Positions 47,601 through 55,615 of a DNA stretch of 64,000 nt are shown here, in pieces; positions within the stretch are counted from its first letter, which is position 1, and each line of letters begins with the position of its first letter. The stretch spans positions 434,001 to 498,000 of the forward strand of contig NZ_BCUR01000004.1 of assembly GCF_003569005.1 (NCBI RefSeq), written 5' to 3'. The position numbers were made by a program, and so were the translations under genes. The notes below the pieces were generated by a model. The model saw nothing but the letters and a program-made list of their open reading frames with translations, was not told the origin of the DNA and made no database searches. This DNA is from Vibrio superstes. GTDB lineage: Bacteria; Pseudomonadota; Gammaproteobacteria; Enterobacterales; Vibrionaceae.

Positions 47601-49195
47601 GGCGGGTTGGTTACCTGAGCAAACAACTGCTTAAAGTAGTTAGAAAGGTGTTGAGACTGGTGCGATAGCACCGCTAGTGGCCAGTCAGCACCCATAGCAG
47701 AAAGAGGCTCTTTACCTTCCTTTGCCATTGGTACAATGATTTCGTTGACTTCTTCTGAGCTAACACCGAATGCTTGTTGCTTATGCAGTAAGCGCTCAGC
47801 TGAAGGTTGGTTGAATTCGTTCTCTGCGTCAGGCAGCTTCTTCAGGCTCAATAGGTTTTCTTCAACCCACTTCTCATACGGCTGAGCGTTTGAGATTGAA
47901 TCTTTTACTTCTTCATCAGAGATGATGCGACCTTGCTCTAGATCGGCAACGAAGATGCGGCCAGGTTGTAGGCGACCACGGAATTCAACGTTTTCTGGTT
48001 CAATTTCTACTACGCCAGACTCTGATGCCATAACTAGGAAGTCATCTTTAGTCACTGTGTAGCGAGATGGGCGCAGACCGTTACGGTCTAGTGTGGCACC
48101 TACTTGAACACCATCAGTAAAACATACTGATGCAGGGCCGTCCCATGGTTCCATGATGTTTGCGTGGTACTGATAGAAAGCACGACGCTTAGGGTCCATG
48201 TTTTTGTTTTCTTGCCAAGCTTCTGGGATAAGCATCATCAGAGCATGCGGAAGAGTGCGGCCGGATAGCACTAGAAGCTCTAGCGCCATATCAAAGTTGG
48301 ATGAATCTGAGCTACCTTCTTGACAGATAGGTAGAAGCATATCGATTTCAGCTTGGCTGAATAGGTCAGATTCAAGAATCGCTTCACGCGCCTTCATCCA
48401 GTTCAGGTTACCGCGAACTGTGTTGATCTCACCATTGTGCGCAATATAGCGGAAAGGCTGAGCCAGACGCCATCTTGGGAAGGTATTGGTTGAGAAGCGT
48501 GAGTGTACCAAGGCAAGCGCAGTCACCATGGTTGGGTTTTGTAGGTCAAGGAAGTACTGAGGTACTTGCTCTGTGGTTAGCTGACCTTTATAAACCAATG
48601 TCTTATAAGACAGTGAGTTGATGTAGAAGTCATCGCCAATGTTAGAAACACTTTCCAGACATACTCGAACAGTATAGTTACGCAGAACGTACAGCTTTCT
48701 TTCAAGCTCTTCAGGCGTTGTGCTTGGGCCACCTGTAATGAATACGTGTTCGAATTGAGGCTCAGTGCTTAATGGATCGGCACCCAGCATAGAGTTATCA
48801 GTAGGCAGAACGCGATAGCCTAGAACTTCAAGGTCTAGTCGTTGCGCGTTGCGCTCTAGAATGTCGCGACACTGTGCACGTTTGTACTCATCACGAGGGA
48901 AAAGTACGACACCCACACCGTATTTCTCGAAAGACGGCAGGCGAATGCCCAGTTTAACAGTCTCTTCTAGTAGAAACTCATGTGGCTTCTGAAGCAGGAT
49001 ACCTGCACCATCACCTGAACATGGATCACAGCCTTGGCCACCGCGGTGTTCCATACGGGCTAGCATATCCAATGCTTGAGTTACTACTCGATGAGATTTT
49101 CGGTTTTTGAGGTGAGCAACAAAACCGATGCCACAAGCGTCATGCTCCAATTCAGGAGTATATAAACCCTGGGCTGATTGCTCTCTATCCAACAT
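44654..49195 (-). CDS. gltB: Glutamate synthase large subunit GltB, second lineage
   Basis: This 1513-aa large subunit has a 20-residue propeptide and then nucleophile Cys21 (CGIGFVAHLKNRKSH). The FMN domain has [3Fe-4S] cysteines CIMMRKCHKNTC, and the C-terminal GXGXG domain contains GDHGCEYMTGG. It differs throughout from the GltB at 38482 (for example CHKNTCPVGIATQ against [13 protein letters not shown]). It is paired with the second-lineage GltD and preceded by an AAGGA ribosome site, a leader stem-loop and an operator-like repeat. Confidence 0.95.
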   Translation of the reverse strand: MLDREQSAQGLYTPELEHDACGIGFVAHLKNRKSHRVVTQALDMLARMEHRGGQGCDPCSGDGAGILLQKPHEFLLEETVKLGIRLPSFEKYGVGVVLFPRDEYKRAQCRDILERNAQRLDLEVLGYRVLPTDNSMLGADPLSTEPQFEHVFITGGPSTTPEELERKLYVLRNYTVRVCLESVSNIGDDFYINSLSYKTLVYKGQLTTEQVPQYFLDLQNPTMVTALALVHSRFSTNTFPRWRLAQPFRYIAHNGEINTVRGNLNWMKAREAILESDLFSQAEIDMLLPICQEGSSDSSNFDMALELLVLSGRTLPHALMMLIPEAWQENKNMDPKRRAFYQYHANIMEPWDGPASVCFTDGVQVGATLDRNGLRPSRYTVTKDDFLVMASESGVVEIEPENVEFRGRLQPGRIFVADLEQGRIISDEEVKDSISNAQPYEKWVEENLLSLKKLPDAENEFNQPSAERLLHKQQAFGVSSEEVNEIIVPMAKEGKEPLSAMGADWPLAVLSHQSQHLSNYFKQLFAQVTNPPIDPIRERMVMSLNTYLGKDHNLLTETPEHCQKVELESPVLSNSELEKLRAIDNEHLQAKTLDIVFQAGEDKGKLERALKRICQYAEDAVVDGYSIILLTDRAVNSNHAAIPAMLAVGAVHHHLIRKGLRAKCDIVVETGDARETHHFATLIGYGANAINPYLVIETMVDLQRTKKLDPETHIKDLFENYRKGVNGGLLKIFSKMGISTLQSYHGAQIFEALGISKSVVDKYFTGTVSRIQGLTIDDIAKEVMVRHRIGYPTREIPVQLLDVGGVYQWKQRGEKHLFNPETISLLQQSTRNKDFAQFKQYTSAVDSQGDNAATLRSQLDFVKNPAGSIPIEEVEPIESILKRFATGAMSFGSISYEAHSTLAVAMNRIGAKSNSGEGGEDPSRFERKENGDWERSAIKQVASGRFGVTSYYLTNSDEVQIKMAQGAKPGEGGQLPGDKVDDWIGATRHSTPGVGLISPPPHHDIYSIEDLAQLIYDLKNANRAGRVNVKLVSEAGVGTIASGVAKAKADVVLIAGFDGGTGASPMSSIRHTGLPWELGLAETHQTLLKNGLRNRIVVQSDGQMKTPRDLAVATLLGAEEWGVATAALVVEGCIMMRKCHKNTCPVGIATQNKTLRERFDGRVEDVVTFFQYMAEGMREIMAELGFRTIEEMVGQSHKLKVREDIAHWKYKNLDLTPVLHVEPARAEDGVFNQIEQNHNLEDVLDRKLIQTAIPALENGAAVEAEFPIINTDRSVGTMLSNEISKVYKDQGLPEPMKVKFNGSAGQSFGAFLAKGVKFEVEGDANDYWGKGLSGGTLVLYPDANSSIIPEDNIVVGNVCFYGATSGESYIRGLAGERFCVRNSGAKVVVEGVGDHGCEYMTGGAAVILGSTGRNFAAGMSGGVAYVWDKGGDFESKLNAELVDLDPIEAEDKALLLDMLTKHVQFTGSEVAQSFLDNFEVSLQSMVKVMPRDYKAVLQKRKAVAEQQTEAEAV

Positions 49196-49220
49196 AGGTA
49201 AATCCTTCCAATCTAATACG

Positions 49221-49243
49221 GCAGTGGGAGTACTCCCGTGCCA
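49221..49243 (-). promoter_or_regulatory. Stem-loop at the 5' end of the second gltB leader
   Basis: On the minus strand GGCACGGGAGT pairs with ACTCCCACTGCC with one internal mismatch. The stem starts at or next to the predicted transcription start near 49241. It could stabilise the mRNA or regulate it. Confidence 0.5.
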
Positions 49244-49247
49244 TTCC

Positions 49248-49287
49248 TTATAATTGTCTTCTTAAGGGCTAATTGTGTGCATTAGCC
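49248..49287 (-). promoter_or_regulatory. Promoter and operator-like repeat of the second gltBD operon
   Basis: A -10 TATAAG lies at 49253-49248 on the minus strand. GGCTAAT-N7-ATTAGCC (49267-49287) is a perfect 7-bp inverted repeat centred at 49277, about 36 bp before the predicted start, where it would cover the -35. The regulator is unknown. The rest of the 522-bp gap to yhcC holds a doubtful 49-codon ORF and one hairpin. Confidence 0.5.
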
Positions 49288-49394
49288 TGCTTCCATTCCG
49301 TCTCTCGCTGAAAAGTTTGCGAGAAAAACATTCCTTGGTCATTTCCAATATTTAGCTTCTGATTAATAGAATCTTATAAAGGTAGGTGTGGAAT

Positions 49395-49544
49395 ATGACC
49401 GACTATTCATCTAAATCGAAGGCTTTAAATGAGCCGATTTTAGGCGATAGTTGTAACTATCCTACAATTTTGTCTAGCTTAATTCCAACTAAAGTTGCAC
49501 CAAAATGGATTTTTTATGAACAGTTATTGGTTACATTTAGTTAA
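49395..49544 (+). CDS. Possible 49-aa ORF upstream of yhcC (doubtful)
   Basis: An ATG at 49395 opens a 49-codon frame (begins MTDYSSKSKALNEPIL, ends in a hydrophobic FYEQLLVTFS) with a weak AGGTG-like site upstream. No family is recognised. It may be a chance frame in an AT-rich gap. Confidence 0.18.
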   Translation: MTDYSSKSKALNEPILGDSCNYPTILSSLIPTKVAPKWIFYEQLLVTFS

Positions 49545-49558
49545 CAAATCTGCGTTTA

Positions 49559-49586
49559 TATTCACATGCAACCCTTTGCGTGAATA
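49559..49586 (+). other. Hairpin upstream of yhcC
   Basis: TATTCAC-AT-GCAA and TTGC-GTGAATA pair over 11 bp with a two-base bulge. It lies about 130 bp upstream of yhcC. No T-run follows. Its role is unknown. Confidence 0.35.
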
Positions 49587-49717
49587 GATAGTACAAAAAA
49601 TACCCGTCGATATAAAAAGACGAAAATGCTAAAATACGCGACCTTTGCTTGCAGGGATGTAATTTAGTTTCATGACAGGATGTCAGCCATAAATCGCTTT
49701 TACAGGTTAATACTCCA

Positions 49718-50656
49718 ATGCAGTTACATGAACTCGTCAATACACTAGGTCAGGACCTTCAGCGTCGTTACGGCGAAAAGGTGCATAAACTGACTCTTCA
49801 TGGTGGTTTTAGCTGTCCCAATCGCGATGGCACGATTGGCCGTGGTGGCTGTACGTTCTGCAACGTTTCATCATTTGTTGATGAATCGACACAAGCACAA
49901 GCAATCCAAGTTCAATTGAGCGACCGCTCCAAGGAAATAAAGCGCGCTAAGAAGTACTTTGCGTACTTTCAGGCGTATACCAATACCTTTGCTGAGGTTC
50001 AGGTCCTTAGAAACATGTATGAAGAAGCTTTAGAGTCTGCCGATATAGTGGGGCTTTGTGTTGGAACACGCCCAGACTGTGTTCCTGATGCGGTGATGGA
50101 TCTGCTGGTGGAGTACAAGCAAAAAGGCTATGAAATCTGGCTAGAGTTGGGTCTGCAAACGGCAAACAACGGTACGCTAAAGCGTATTAATCGTGGCCAT
50201 GACTTCGAGTGTTATGCAGAGATCACCAAGAAAGCTCGTGAAAATGGCATTAAGGTGTGTACGCACTTGATTGTGGGTCTGCCTAAAGAGACCAAACAAG
50301 ACAATATTGAAACACTGCAAAAAGTGCTCGAAGTTGGGACTGATGGTATTAAGCTGCACGGCTTACATATTGTGGAAGGCAGCACCATGGCTAAGGCGTG
50401 GAAAGCAGGAAAACTTGAAGCTCCAGAGCTAGAGGTTTACGTTGATATTGCGTCGGAATTGATTCGAATGACACCTCCAGAGGTGGTTTATCACCGTGTC
50501 TCTTCGGCTGCGCGCAGACCGACTTTGTTATCCCCATTATGGTGCGAAAACCGCTGGCTAGCGATGACTGAAATAGGGCGAGCGTTGGATCGCGATGGTG
50601 CGCAGGGCTCTCTTGTTGAGCAACCCTTCATCTACACTAAGCCGGTGTTGAGCTAA
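49718..50656 (+). CDS. yhcC: Radical SAM protein YhcC (TIGR01212 family)
   Basis: This 312-aa protein is a radical S-adenosylmethionine enzyme of the YhcC family, related to Elp3-type enzymes; its substrate is not established. The N-terminus RYGEKVHKLTLHGGFSCPNR and GGCTFCNVSSF carries the three cluster cysteines (spaced C-x14-C-x2-C rather than the common CxxxCxxC). LELGLQTANNGTLKRINRGH and CTHLIVGLPKET follow. E. coli also places yhcC next to arcB and near gltB. Confidence 0.88.
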   Translation: MQLHELVNTLGQDLQRRYGEKVHKLTLHGGFSCPNRDGTIGRGGCTFCNVSSFVDESTQAQAIQVQLSDRSKEIKRAKKYFAYFQAYTNTFAEVQVLRNMYEEALESADIVGLCVGTRPDCVPDAVMDLLVEYKQKGYEIWLELGLQTANNGTLKRINRGHDFECYAEITKKARENGIKVCTHLIVGLPKETKQDNIETLQKVLEVGTDGIKLHGLHIVEGSTMAKAWKAGKLEAPELEVYVDIASELIRMTPPEVVYHRVSSAARRPTLLSPLWCENRWLAMTEIGRALDRDGAQGSLVEQPFIYTKPVLS

Positions 50657-50742
50657 CTCACCTCTAAATTACTCTCTTGCCTTACTTACTTTTATGGTTA
50701 GGCAAGATAGACTACAAGCAGTTACAGCAATTGGACTGCTTG

Positions 50743-53112
50743 ATGAAACAGCTGAAAACCTACTCACAATACTACGTCGATCTACTGGTTAAACTCGGGA
50801 TCTATCGATTCTCTTTTCTCATTGCCGTTGCATTGATCACTTTGGCGATCTTGGTACAGCTAGGTATTAGCTGGGTCTTAGCAGAAGAGTTTGAGTATAA
50901 GCACATGCTTCGCTCCCTCGCTTTTGGTCTGATCATGACGCCTTGGGCGGTGTATTTTATCTCAATAGTGGTTGAACAACTTGAAGAGTCTCGCCGTCGC
51001 CTCTCAAAATTGGTTTCTAAACTCAGTGATATGCGAGAGCGAGACCTCGAACTCAATAATCAGCTTACCCAGAACCTAGATAAATTGAATCTTGAGATGA
51101 AGGAGCGCTTGTCCGCTGAGGAGTCCCGAGAGCAAGCGATGTTGGATCTTGAGCATGAGGTGATTCAGCGAGAAGTCACCCAGATAGCCCTTTCTGAGAG
51201 AACAGCACTACTTCGCTCATTTATTGATGCCTGTCCGGATTTGTTTTATTACCGCACCGCCGATGGCGTCTTTTCTGGATGTAACCAAGCGGTAGAAAAA
51301 CTGACAGGTAAAACGGAAAAAGAACTCGTTGGCCTAACGCCATGGCAGGTTTATAAAAAAGAGATCGCACAACAGATCGTAGAAACCGATCAGATCGTGT
51401 TTGAAAACAAAGAAGAGCTCATTTACGAGCAGTGGCTCGAGTACCCTGATGGGAGAAAGGCCTACTTTGAATTACGTAAGGTGCCATTCTTCAATAAAGA
51501 TGGCCAGCACCTTGGTTTGGTGGGCTTTGGTCGTGATATCACAGAGCGTAAACTCAATGAAAAATCCCTAGAGAAGGCGAGTAGAGACAAAACTACCTTT
51601 ATCTCTACCATTAGTCATGAGTTAAGAACGCCACTGAACGGCATCGTCGGTCTCAGTAGAATGCTGTTGGGCACCAGTCTCGATAAAGAGCAGCGCCAGT
51701 ATATGCAAACCATCAATGTCAGTGCGATTACACTGGGGCATATCTTTAACGATATCATTGATATAGATAAGTTCGACCGCAATAAACTGGAGCTTGTGCC
51801 ATCAGAGCTGAATTTTAATGATTTTGTTACTGAGCTCGATAGCTTATCGCGCCTTATGGCAGAACAAAAAAGCCTAAGGTTTGAGTTAGAAAGGCTGACT
51901 GATATGCCCGATAGCATCGTTGTTGATGCTACACGACTGCGCCAAGTGTTGTGGAACCTAATCAGCAACGCGATGAAGTTTACCGCTGAAGGTGGGGTAT
52001 TCGTTAATGTGAGTGCTGATCCTACAGAAGATAACCAAATAGCCATCCGCTTTGAAATAGAAGATACCGGTGTCGGGATCCCAGAATCTGAACTTGAGAA
52101 GATCTTTGCCATGTATTATCAGGTGAAGTCAGAAGAAGGGAATCTACATGCGGTGGGCACCGGCATTGGCCTAGCTGTTTCTCAATCCTTGATTCGAAAA
52201 ATGGGTGGTGACATCTACGCGAATAGTGAATTGGGGCACGGCAGTACCTTTACTGTAGAGATTATTGTACCGCGCGGAAAAGGAATGACAGAGGTTGTTG
52301 AAAACCCTGAGCCTCTGCAACGTCCCCTTTCTATCTTTATGATTGAGGACATTGAACTCAATATCACAGTGGCGCGCTCATTGATCAACAGCTTTGGTCA
52401 TTCAGTTGATGTGGCAATGACTGGCAAAGAGGCCTTGAGTAAGTTTGAGCCCACCAAATACGACATAGTGCTGCTGGATATACAATTGCCGGATATGACC
52501 GGGTTTGATATCGCTAAAGAACTACAAAACCGCTATACCAATCTGCCTCCTATCGTTGCGCTAACGGCTAACCTTGTGAAGGACAAAACCGCTTATCGAG
52601 AGGCTGGTATGCAGGACGCGATTAGCAAACCGTTGTCGGCAAAAGCGCTGCGAAAAATATTGAAGAAGCTTTGCTATTTAGATGATCAAAGCGTCGATGA
52701 AAAAACCCACGCCACCAAGTCTGTACTCGAAGACTCTACTGTAGAGCAAGTGGTAACAGATGAGCTGGTTGATAAAGAGATGCTCACCTCTTATATAGAG
52801 ATTGTAGGTAAAAAGCCGGTATTGGATAGCGTACAGCTGTTCAAAGAGATGATGCCTGAATATGTCGCTATCTTGGATTCCAACTTGGTGGCTAGGGATC
52901 AAGAGGCAATTGTCTCTGAAGCGCATAAAATTAAAGGTGCAGCAGGATCGGTTGGACTCAAGCGCATTCAAATGGTCGCTCAACAAGCTCAGTCACCAGA
53001 ATTGCCTGCGTGGTGGGAGAACATCAATGATTGGATCGATGAGATAAAAACAAGCTATCTATCGGATATAGATGTTCTTAAAGATTGGATTGAGCAAGAG
53101 TTTGATAAATAA
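50743..53112 (+). CDS. arcB: Hybrid sensor histidine kinase ArcB
   Basis: ArcB senses the quinone redox state and phosphorylates ArcA under low oxygen. I chose the ATG at 50743 (MKQLKTYSQYYVDLLVKLG), matching E. coli ArcB; the frame is open upstream but unlike the family. The 789-aa protein has two membrane segments (~23-45 and ~56-76), a coiled-coil linker, a PAS domain, kinase core with His292 (ISHELRTPLNG), receiver Asp579 (LLDIQLPDMTG) and Hpt His728 (EAHKIKGAAGSVGL). Cys180 of the E. coli redox switch is present, but position 241 is Tyr. Confidence 0.96.
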   Translation: MKQLKTYSQYYVDLLVKLGIYRFSFLIAVALITLAILVQLGISWVLAEEFEYKHMLRSLAFGLIMTPWAVYFISIVVEQLEESRRRLSKLVSKLSDMRERDLELNNQLTQNLDKLNLEMKERLSAEESREQAMLDLEHEVIQREVTQIALSERTALLRSFIDACPDLFYYRTADGVFSGCNQAVEKLTGKTEKELVGLTPWQVYKKEIAQQIVETDQIVFENKEELIYEQWLEYPDGRKAYFELRKVPFFNKDGQHLGLVGFGRDITERKLNEKSLEKASRDKTTFISTISHELRTPLNGIVGLSRMLLGTSLDKEQRQYMQTINVSAITLGHIFNDIIDIDKFDRNKLELVPSELNFNDFVTELDSLSRLMAEQKSLRFELERLTDMPDSIVVDATRLRQVLWNLISNAMKFTAEGGVFVNVSADPTEDNQIAIRFEIEDTGVGIPESELEKIFAMYYQVKSEEGNLHAVGTGIGLAVSQSLIRKMGGDIYANSELGHGSTFTVEIIVPRGKGMTEVVENPEPLQRPLSIFMIEDIELNITVARSLINSFGHSVDVAMTGKEALSKFEPTKYDIVLLDIQLPDMTGFDIAKELQNRYTNLPPIVALTANLVKDKTAYREAGMQDAISKPLSAKALRKILKKLCYLDDQSVDEKTHATKSVLEDSTVEQVVTDELVDKEMLTSYIEIVGKKPVLDSVQLFKEMMPEYVAILDSNLVARDQEAIVSEAHKIKGAAGSVGLKRIQMVAQQAQSPELPAWWENINDWIDEIKTSYLSDIDVLKDWIEQEFDK

Positions 53113-53162
53113 TAAGTTTATAATCAAATACATTCATAATGGTTTACGTACAGGAGTCAGCC

Positions 53163-53627
53163 ATGAGAGTTAAAGTATTAGGAACCGTATTACTCAGTTC
53201 TGCGTTGTTGTTCGGTTGCGCCTCTACCGGTGAAGAAGTGCCTTGGATGGAAGCTGCACCCACAGCACAGGTTGAGCAAACCAGCGTGACACTTGAGTCA
53301 ACTATGTGGGGCAACAAAATGCCGACCTTTGACGAGGCGCATTCTATCCCACTGCATGGCAGCTTAATCCTGACGTCAAATGATGCCATTCCAGCGGATC
53401 TGGGTGTGACCTCAATCTGGATTCGACACAATGGTGAGGCACTGCAAATTGACGCTGATGCTTTTGATGTAGAAGCGATCACTGAAAAGCAGTGGAAGAT
53501 TTCATTTAAACAGACGGAATACTACGACGGTAATTTTGAGTCTGCTGACGTGGCGGTAGAGCTAGAGAACGACGTTCAAAAAATCTGGCTGGTGGAAAAG
53601 TCCGTTGATGTGGATACGGTTTACTAG
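53163..53627 (+). CDS. Small lipoprotein of unknown function
   Basis: I chose the ATG at 53163 because AGGAG lies 7 bases upstream and it gives a clean signal peptide (MRVKVLGTVLLSSALLFGC, lipidated Cys19). The mature part is ~135 aa, acidic, with a probable small beta-domain (SIPLHGSLILTSND, GVTSIWIRHNGEAL, WKISFKQTEYYDG). No family is recognised. It follows arcB by 50 bp and is convergent with arcA. Confidence 0.75.
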   Translation: MRVKVLGTVLLSSALLFGCASTGEEVPWMEAAPTAQVEQTSVTLESTMWGNKMPTFDEAHSIPLHGSLILTSNDAIPADLGVTSIWIRHNGEALQIDADAFDVEAITEKQWKISFKQTEYYDGNFESADVAVELENDVQKIWLVEKSVDVDTVY

Positions 53628-53643
53628 CTTGGTCCCAGAAACG

Positions 53644-53673
53644 AAAAAACCCAGCGCTCGCTGGGTTTTTTTA
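53644..53673. terminator. Bidirectional terminator between the lipoprotein gene and arcA
   Basis: AAAAAACCCAGCG / CGCTGGGTTTTTT has a short loop and A/T runs on both sides, between convergent genes. Confidence 0.9.
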
Positions 53674-53694
53674 TAATCAGTATAAAATCGACTA

Positions 53695-54408
53695 TTAGTC
53701 TAGGTCACCACAAAAGCGGTAGCCTTCACCGTGAATGGTCGCGATGATCTCTGGAGTACCAGCAACTGATTCGAAGTGCTTACGAATACGACGGATAGTT
53801 ACGTCTACTGTACGGTCGTGTGGCTTAAGCTCACGTCCAGTCATCTTCTTCAGCAATTCTGCACGAGTTTGGATTTTGCCTGGGTTTTCACAGAAGTGAA
53901 GTAGGGCACGAAACTCAGAACGAGGTAGCTTGTAGCCTTCGCCGTTTGGATTAACCAAAGATCGACTGTTGATATCTAGAACCCAACCGTTGAAGGTGTA
54001 CTTCTCAACGTTTTTGCTTTCTTCTTCATCTTTGCTCACATTCATTGAACGAGATAGAAGGTTACGAGCACGGATAGTCAGTTCACGAGGGTTGAAAGGC
54101 TTAGTGATGTAGTCATCAGCGCCGATTTCAAGACCCAAGATTTTGTCAACTTCGTTGTCACGACCTGTTAAGAACATAAGTGCAACGTTCGCTTGCTCTC
54201 TTAGCTCACGAGCTAAAAGTAGACCATTTTTACCTGGTAGGTTGATATCCATTATCACCAAGTTTACTGAGTGCTCAGAGATCACTTGATGCATAGAGTC
54301 GCCGTCGATAGCTTCGAATACACTGTATCCTTCAGCTTCAAAGATGCTCTTGAGGGTACTACGAGTAACTTGTTCGTCTTCTACAATAAGAATGTTAGGG
54401 GTTTGCAT
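53695..54408 (-). CDS. arcA: Response regulator ArcA
   Basis: ArcA is the OmpR-family regulator that represses aerobic respiration genes when phosphorylated by ArcB. The 237-aa protein has the receiver domain with acidic pocket EDE (10-12), Asp54 ([12 protein letters not shown]) and Lys in [11 protein letters not shown], and a C-terminal winged helix ([23 protein letters not shown], then [16 protein letters not shown]). It is unlinked from arcB by strand but only 0.6 kb away. A perfect FNR box lies 262 bp upstream. Confidence 0.97.
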   Translation of the reverse strand: MQTPNILIVEDEQVTRSTLKSIFEAEGYSVFEAIDGDSMHQVISEHSVNLVIMDINLPGKNGLLLARELREQANVALMFLTGRDNEVDKILGLEIGADDYITKPFNPRELTIRARNLLSRSMNVSKDEEESKNVEKYTFNGWVLDINSRSLVNPNGEGYKLPRSEFRALLHFCENPGKIQTRAELLKKMTGRELKPHDRTVDVTIRRIRKHFESVAGTPEIIATIHGEGYRFCGDLD

Positions 54409-54526
54409 TGGCTCTACCTAAACTATGTGTAATGGGTTTTAAATATATAAATTCTAGGCAAAAAAATAACATTAAGGTAATCATTTTGTGCATACATATT
54501 GATGCGACTTATGACCTTTTGAACCT

Positions 54527-54542
54527 CAATGTCCCCCTCCTT
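54527..54542 (-). promoter_or_regulatory. Strong Shine-Dalgarno with a six-codon UUG frame in the arcA leader
   Basis: On the minus strand AAGGAGG (54542-54536) is followed after 6 bases by TTG, which opens a six-codon frame ending in TAA. It is about 120 bp upstream of arcA. Whether it is a leader peptide or a chance purine run is unknown. Confidence 0.25.
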
Positions 54543-54629
54543 GGAAATTCTCTAAGATACCTATAAGTCCGTAAGTATCTTTCATTCTTAGCCAAATTAG
54601 TTGCGCATCATACCGACTTAACAGCTTTC

Positions 54630-54677
54630 TAACAATCGGTCATTGTTAATTTATTTCACTTTATTGATTTAAATCAA
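54630..54677 (-). promoter_or_regulatory. FNR box and ArcA-like site upstream of arcA
   Basis: TTGATTTAAATCAA at 54664-54677 is a perfect FNR consensus (TTGAT-N4-ATCAA). Next to it are a perfect 7-bp inverted repeat TAACAAT-N5-ATTGTTA (54630-54648) and TGTTAATTTA (54644-54653), 9 of 10 to the ArcA core WGTTAATTAW. The 417-bp gap between arcA and the next gene otherwise shows only AT-rich DNA and an AAGATAC/GTATCTT repeat at 54554-54581. Confidence 0.65.
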
Positions 54678-54825
54678 TCGATATTTTTAACAATGTCTCG
54701 AAAAGGCAGTGAAAAACCGTGATGTAGCTCTATATTCGCTGTTACTAAGTTACAGAACTGCGTTTCATCATGTGACTTAAAGGGGGTATCGTTACGCAGG
54801 TGTAAAAATCATGTGTAAGAAAACC

Positions 54826-55338
54826 TTAAAAACTGAAGCCTAGCTTGACTTCGATGGCACTTTGCCAGTCTTCATAATCTAGCGTCGCTTTTAGGTTAAG
54901 GCTTTCGGTAAGCATATATTTACCTGATAGTTCAGCGCCCATGGAGTCTGTGATGCGTTCCTCTTTGGAGTCTGCCGAGGTATAGATAGCACTGTTCAGA
55001 GACAGTTTTTGGTTTAATTGATAGTTAACACCACTGAGGAATCCTCGGTTGGGTTGGTTATCACCTGAATTTGAGATTCGGGTCGCGACAAATAGGTCTA
55101 TGTTATCGAGGACAGAGTAGGCATACCCAGTGTCCATTCGCCATTCATCAAACTGCTCACCAGAGGTGGAGTCTGCAGACATAAAAAGCTTGTGAGGGGA
55201 TTGAGAGCTAAGGGTAATGGCACTGTCATCGTACTCGGCTTCGTTGTCAAAATCAGAAGCAGCGCGAGCAAATGTAGTGAGCAACAAAGGTAAGACTAGC
55301 GCAGCAAAAAGCATCGCAGTACGAAGATTCAATCGCAT
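54826..55338 (-). CDS. Exported, probably beta-barrel outer-membrane protein, unknown family
   Basis: The 170-aa product has a Sec signal peptide (hydrophobic ~9-24, ending FARA). The mature part shows alternating strands (WRMDTGYAYSVLDNIDLFVATR, GFLSGVNYQLNQKLSLNSAIY, GAELSGKYMLTESLNLKATL). It ends in a phenylalanine after alternating hydrophobics (IEVKLGFSF), the outer-membrane beta-signal pattern. About eight short strands are possible. The ribosome site AGGAGG is strong. I do not recognise the family. Confidence 0.7.
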   Translation of the reverse strand: MRLNLRTAMLFAALVLPLLLTTFARAASDFDNEAEYDDSAITLSSQSPHKLFMSADSTSGEQFDEWRMDTGYAYSVLDNIDLFVATRISNSGDNQPNRGFLSGVNYQLNQKLSLNSAIYTSADSKEERITDSMGAELSGKYMLTESLNLKATLDYEDWQSAIEVKLGFSF

Positions 55339-55546
55339 TTTGCCTCCTAATCAGTCCTTTGAAGAGTATCAATTATGGATGGAGAAAAGACGATTTTCCA
55401 ATCTGTTAGTTATAATTTGTCTGTCTAGTCTATGCAATATCGTGCATTTCCTTTTTTTAGCTAAATTTTTCATGCTGTTATGTGACGGCTGTAGTCTCAT
55501 TTTTATTACCAAAAATGAAAAATTAATCTGTTTTGTTAATTTGTCG

Positions 55547-55575
55547 TTGACGAATTAAAGCAAAATAGGTAATTC
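55547..55575 (+). promoter_or_regulatory. Possible promoter of the thr operon
   Basis: TTGACG (55547-55552) is a good -35; the best -10 at 17 bp is a weak TAATTC (55570-55575). It precedes the thrL leader by about 40 bp. The rest of 55339-55615 is AT-rich with no other clear feature. Confidence 0.35.
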
Positions 55576-55615
55576 TAGAGCCAGACAAAGAAAATAGATT
55601 GATTAAAACATACTG

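Noticed and set aside
55377..55558. 60-codon hydrophobic frame upstream of thrL
   Set aside because: AT-rich, no good ribosome site, no recognised family, and it runs into the thr promoter region. Probably chance.
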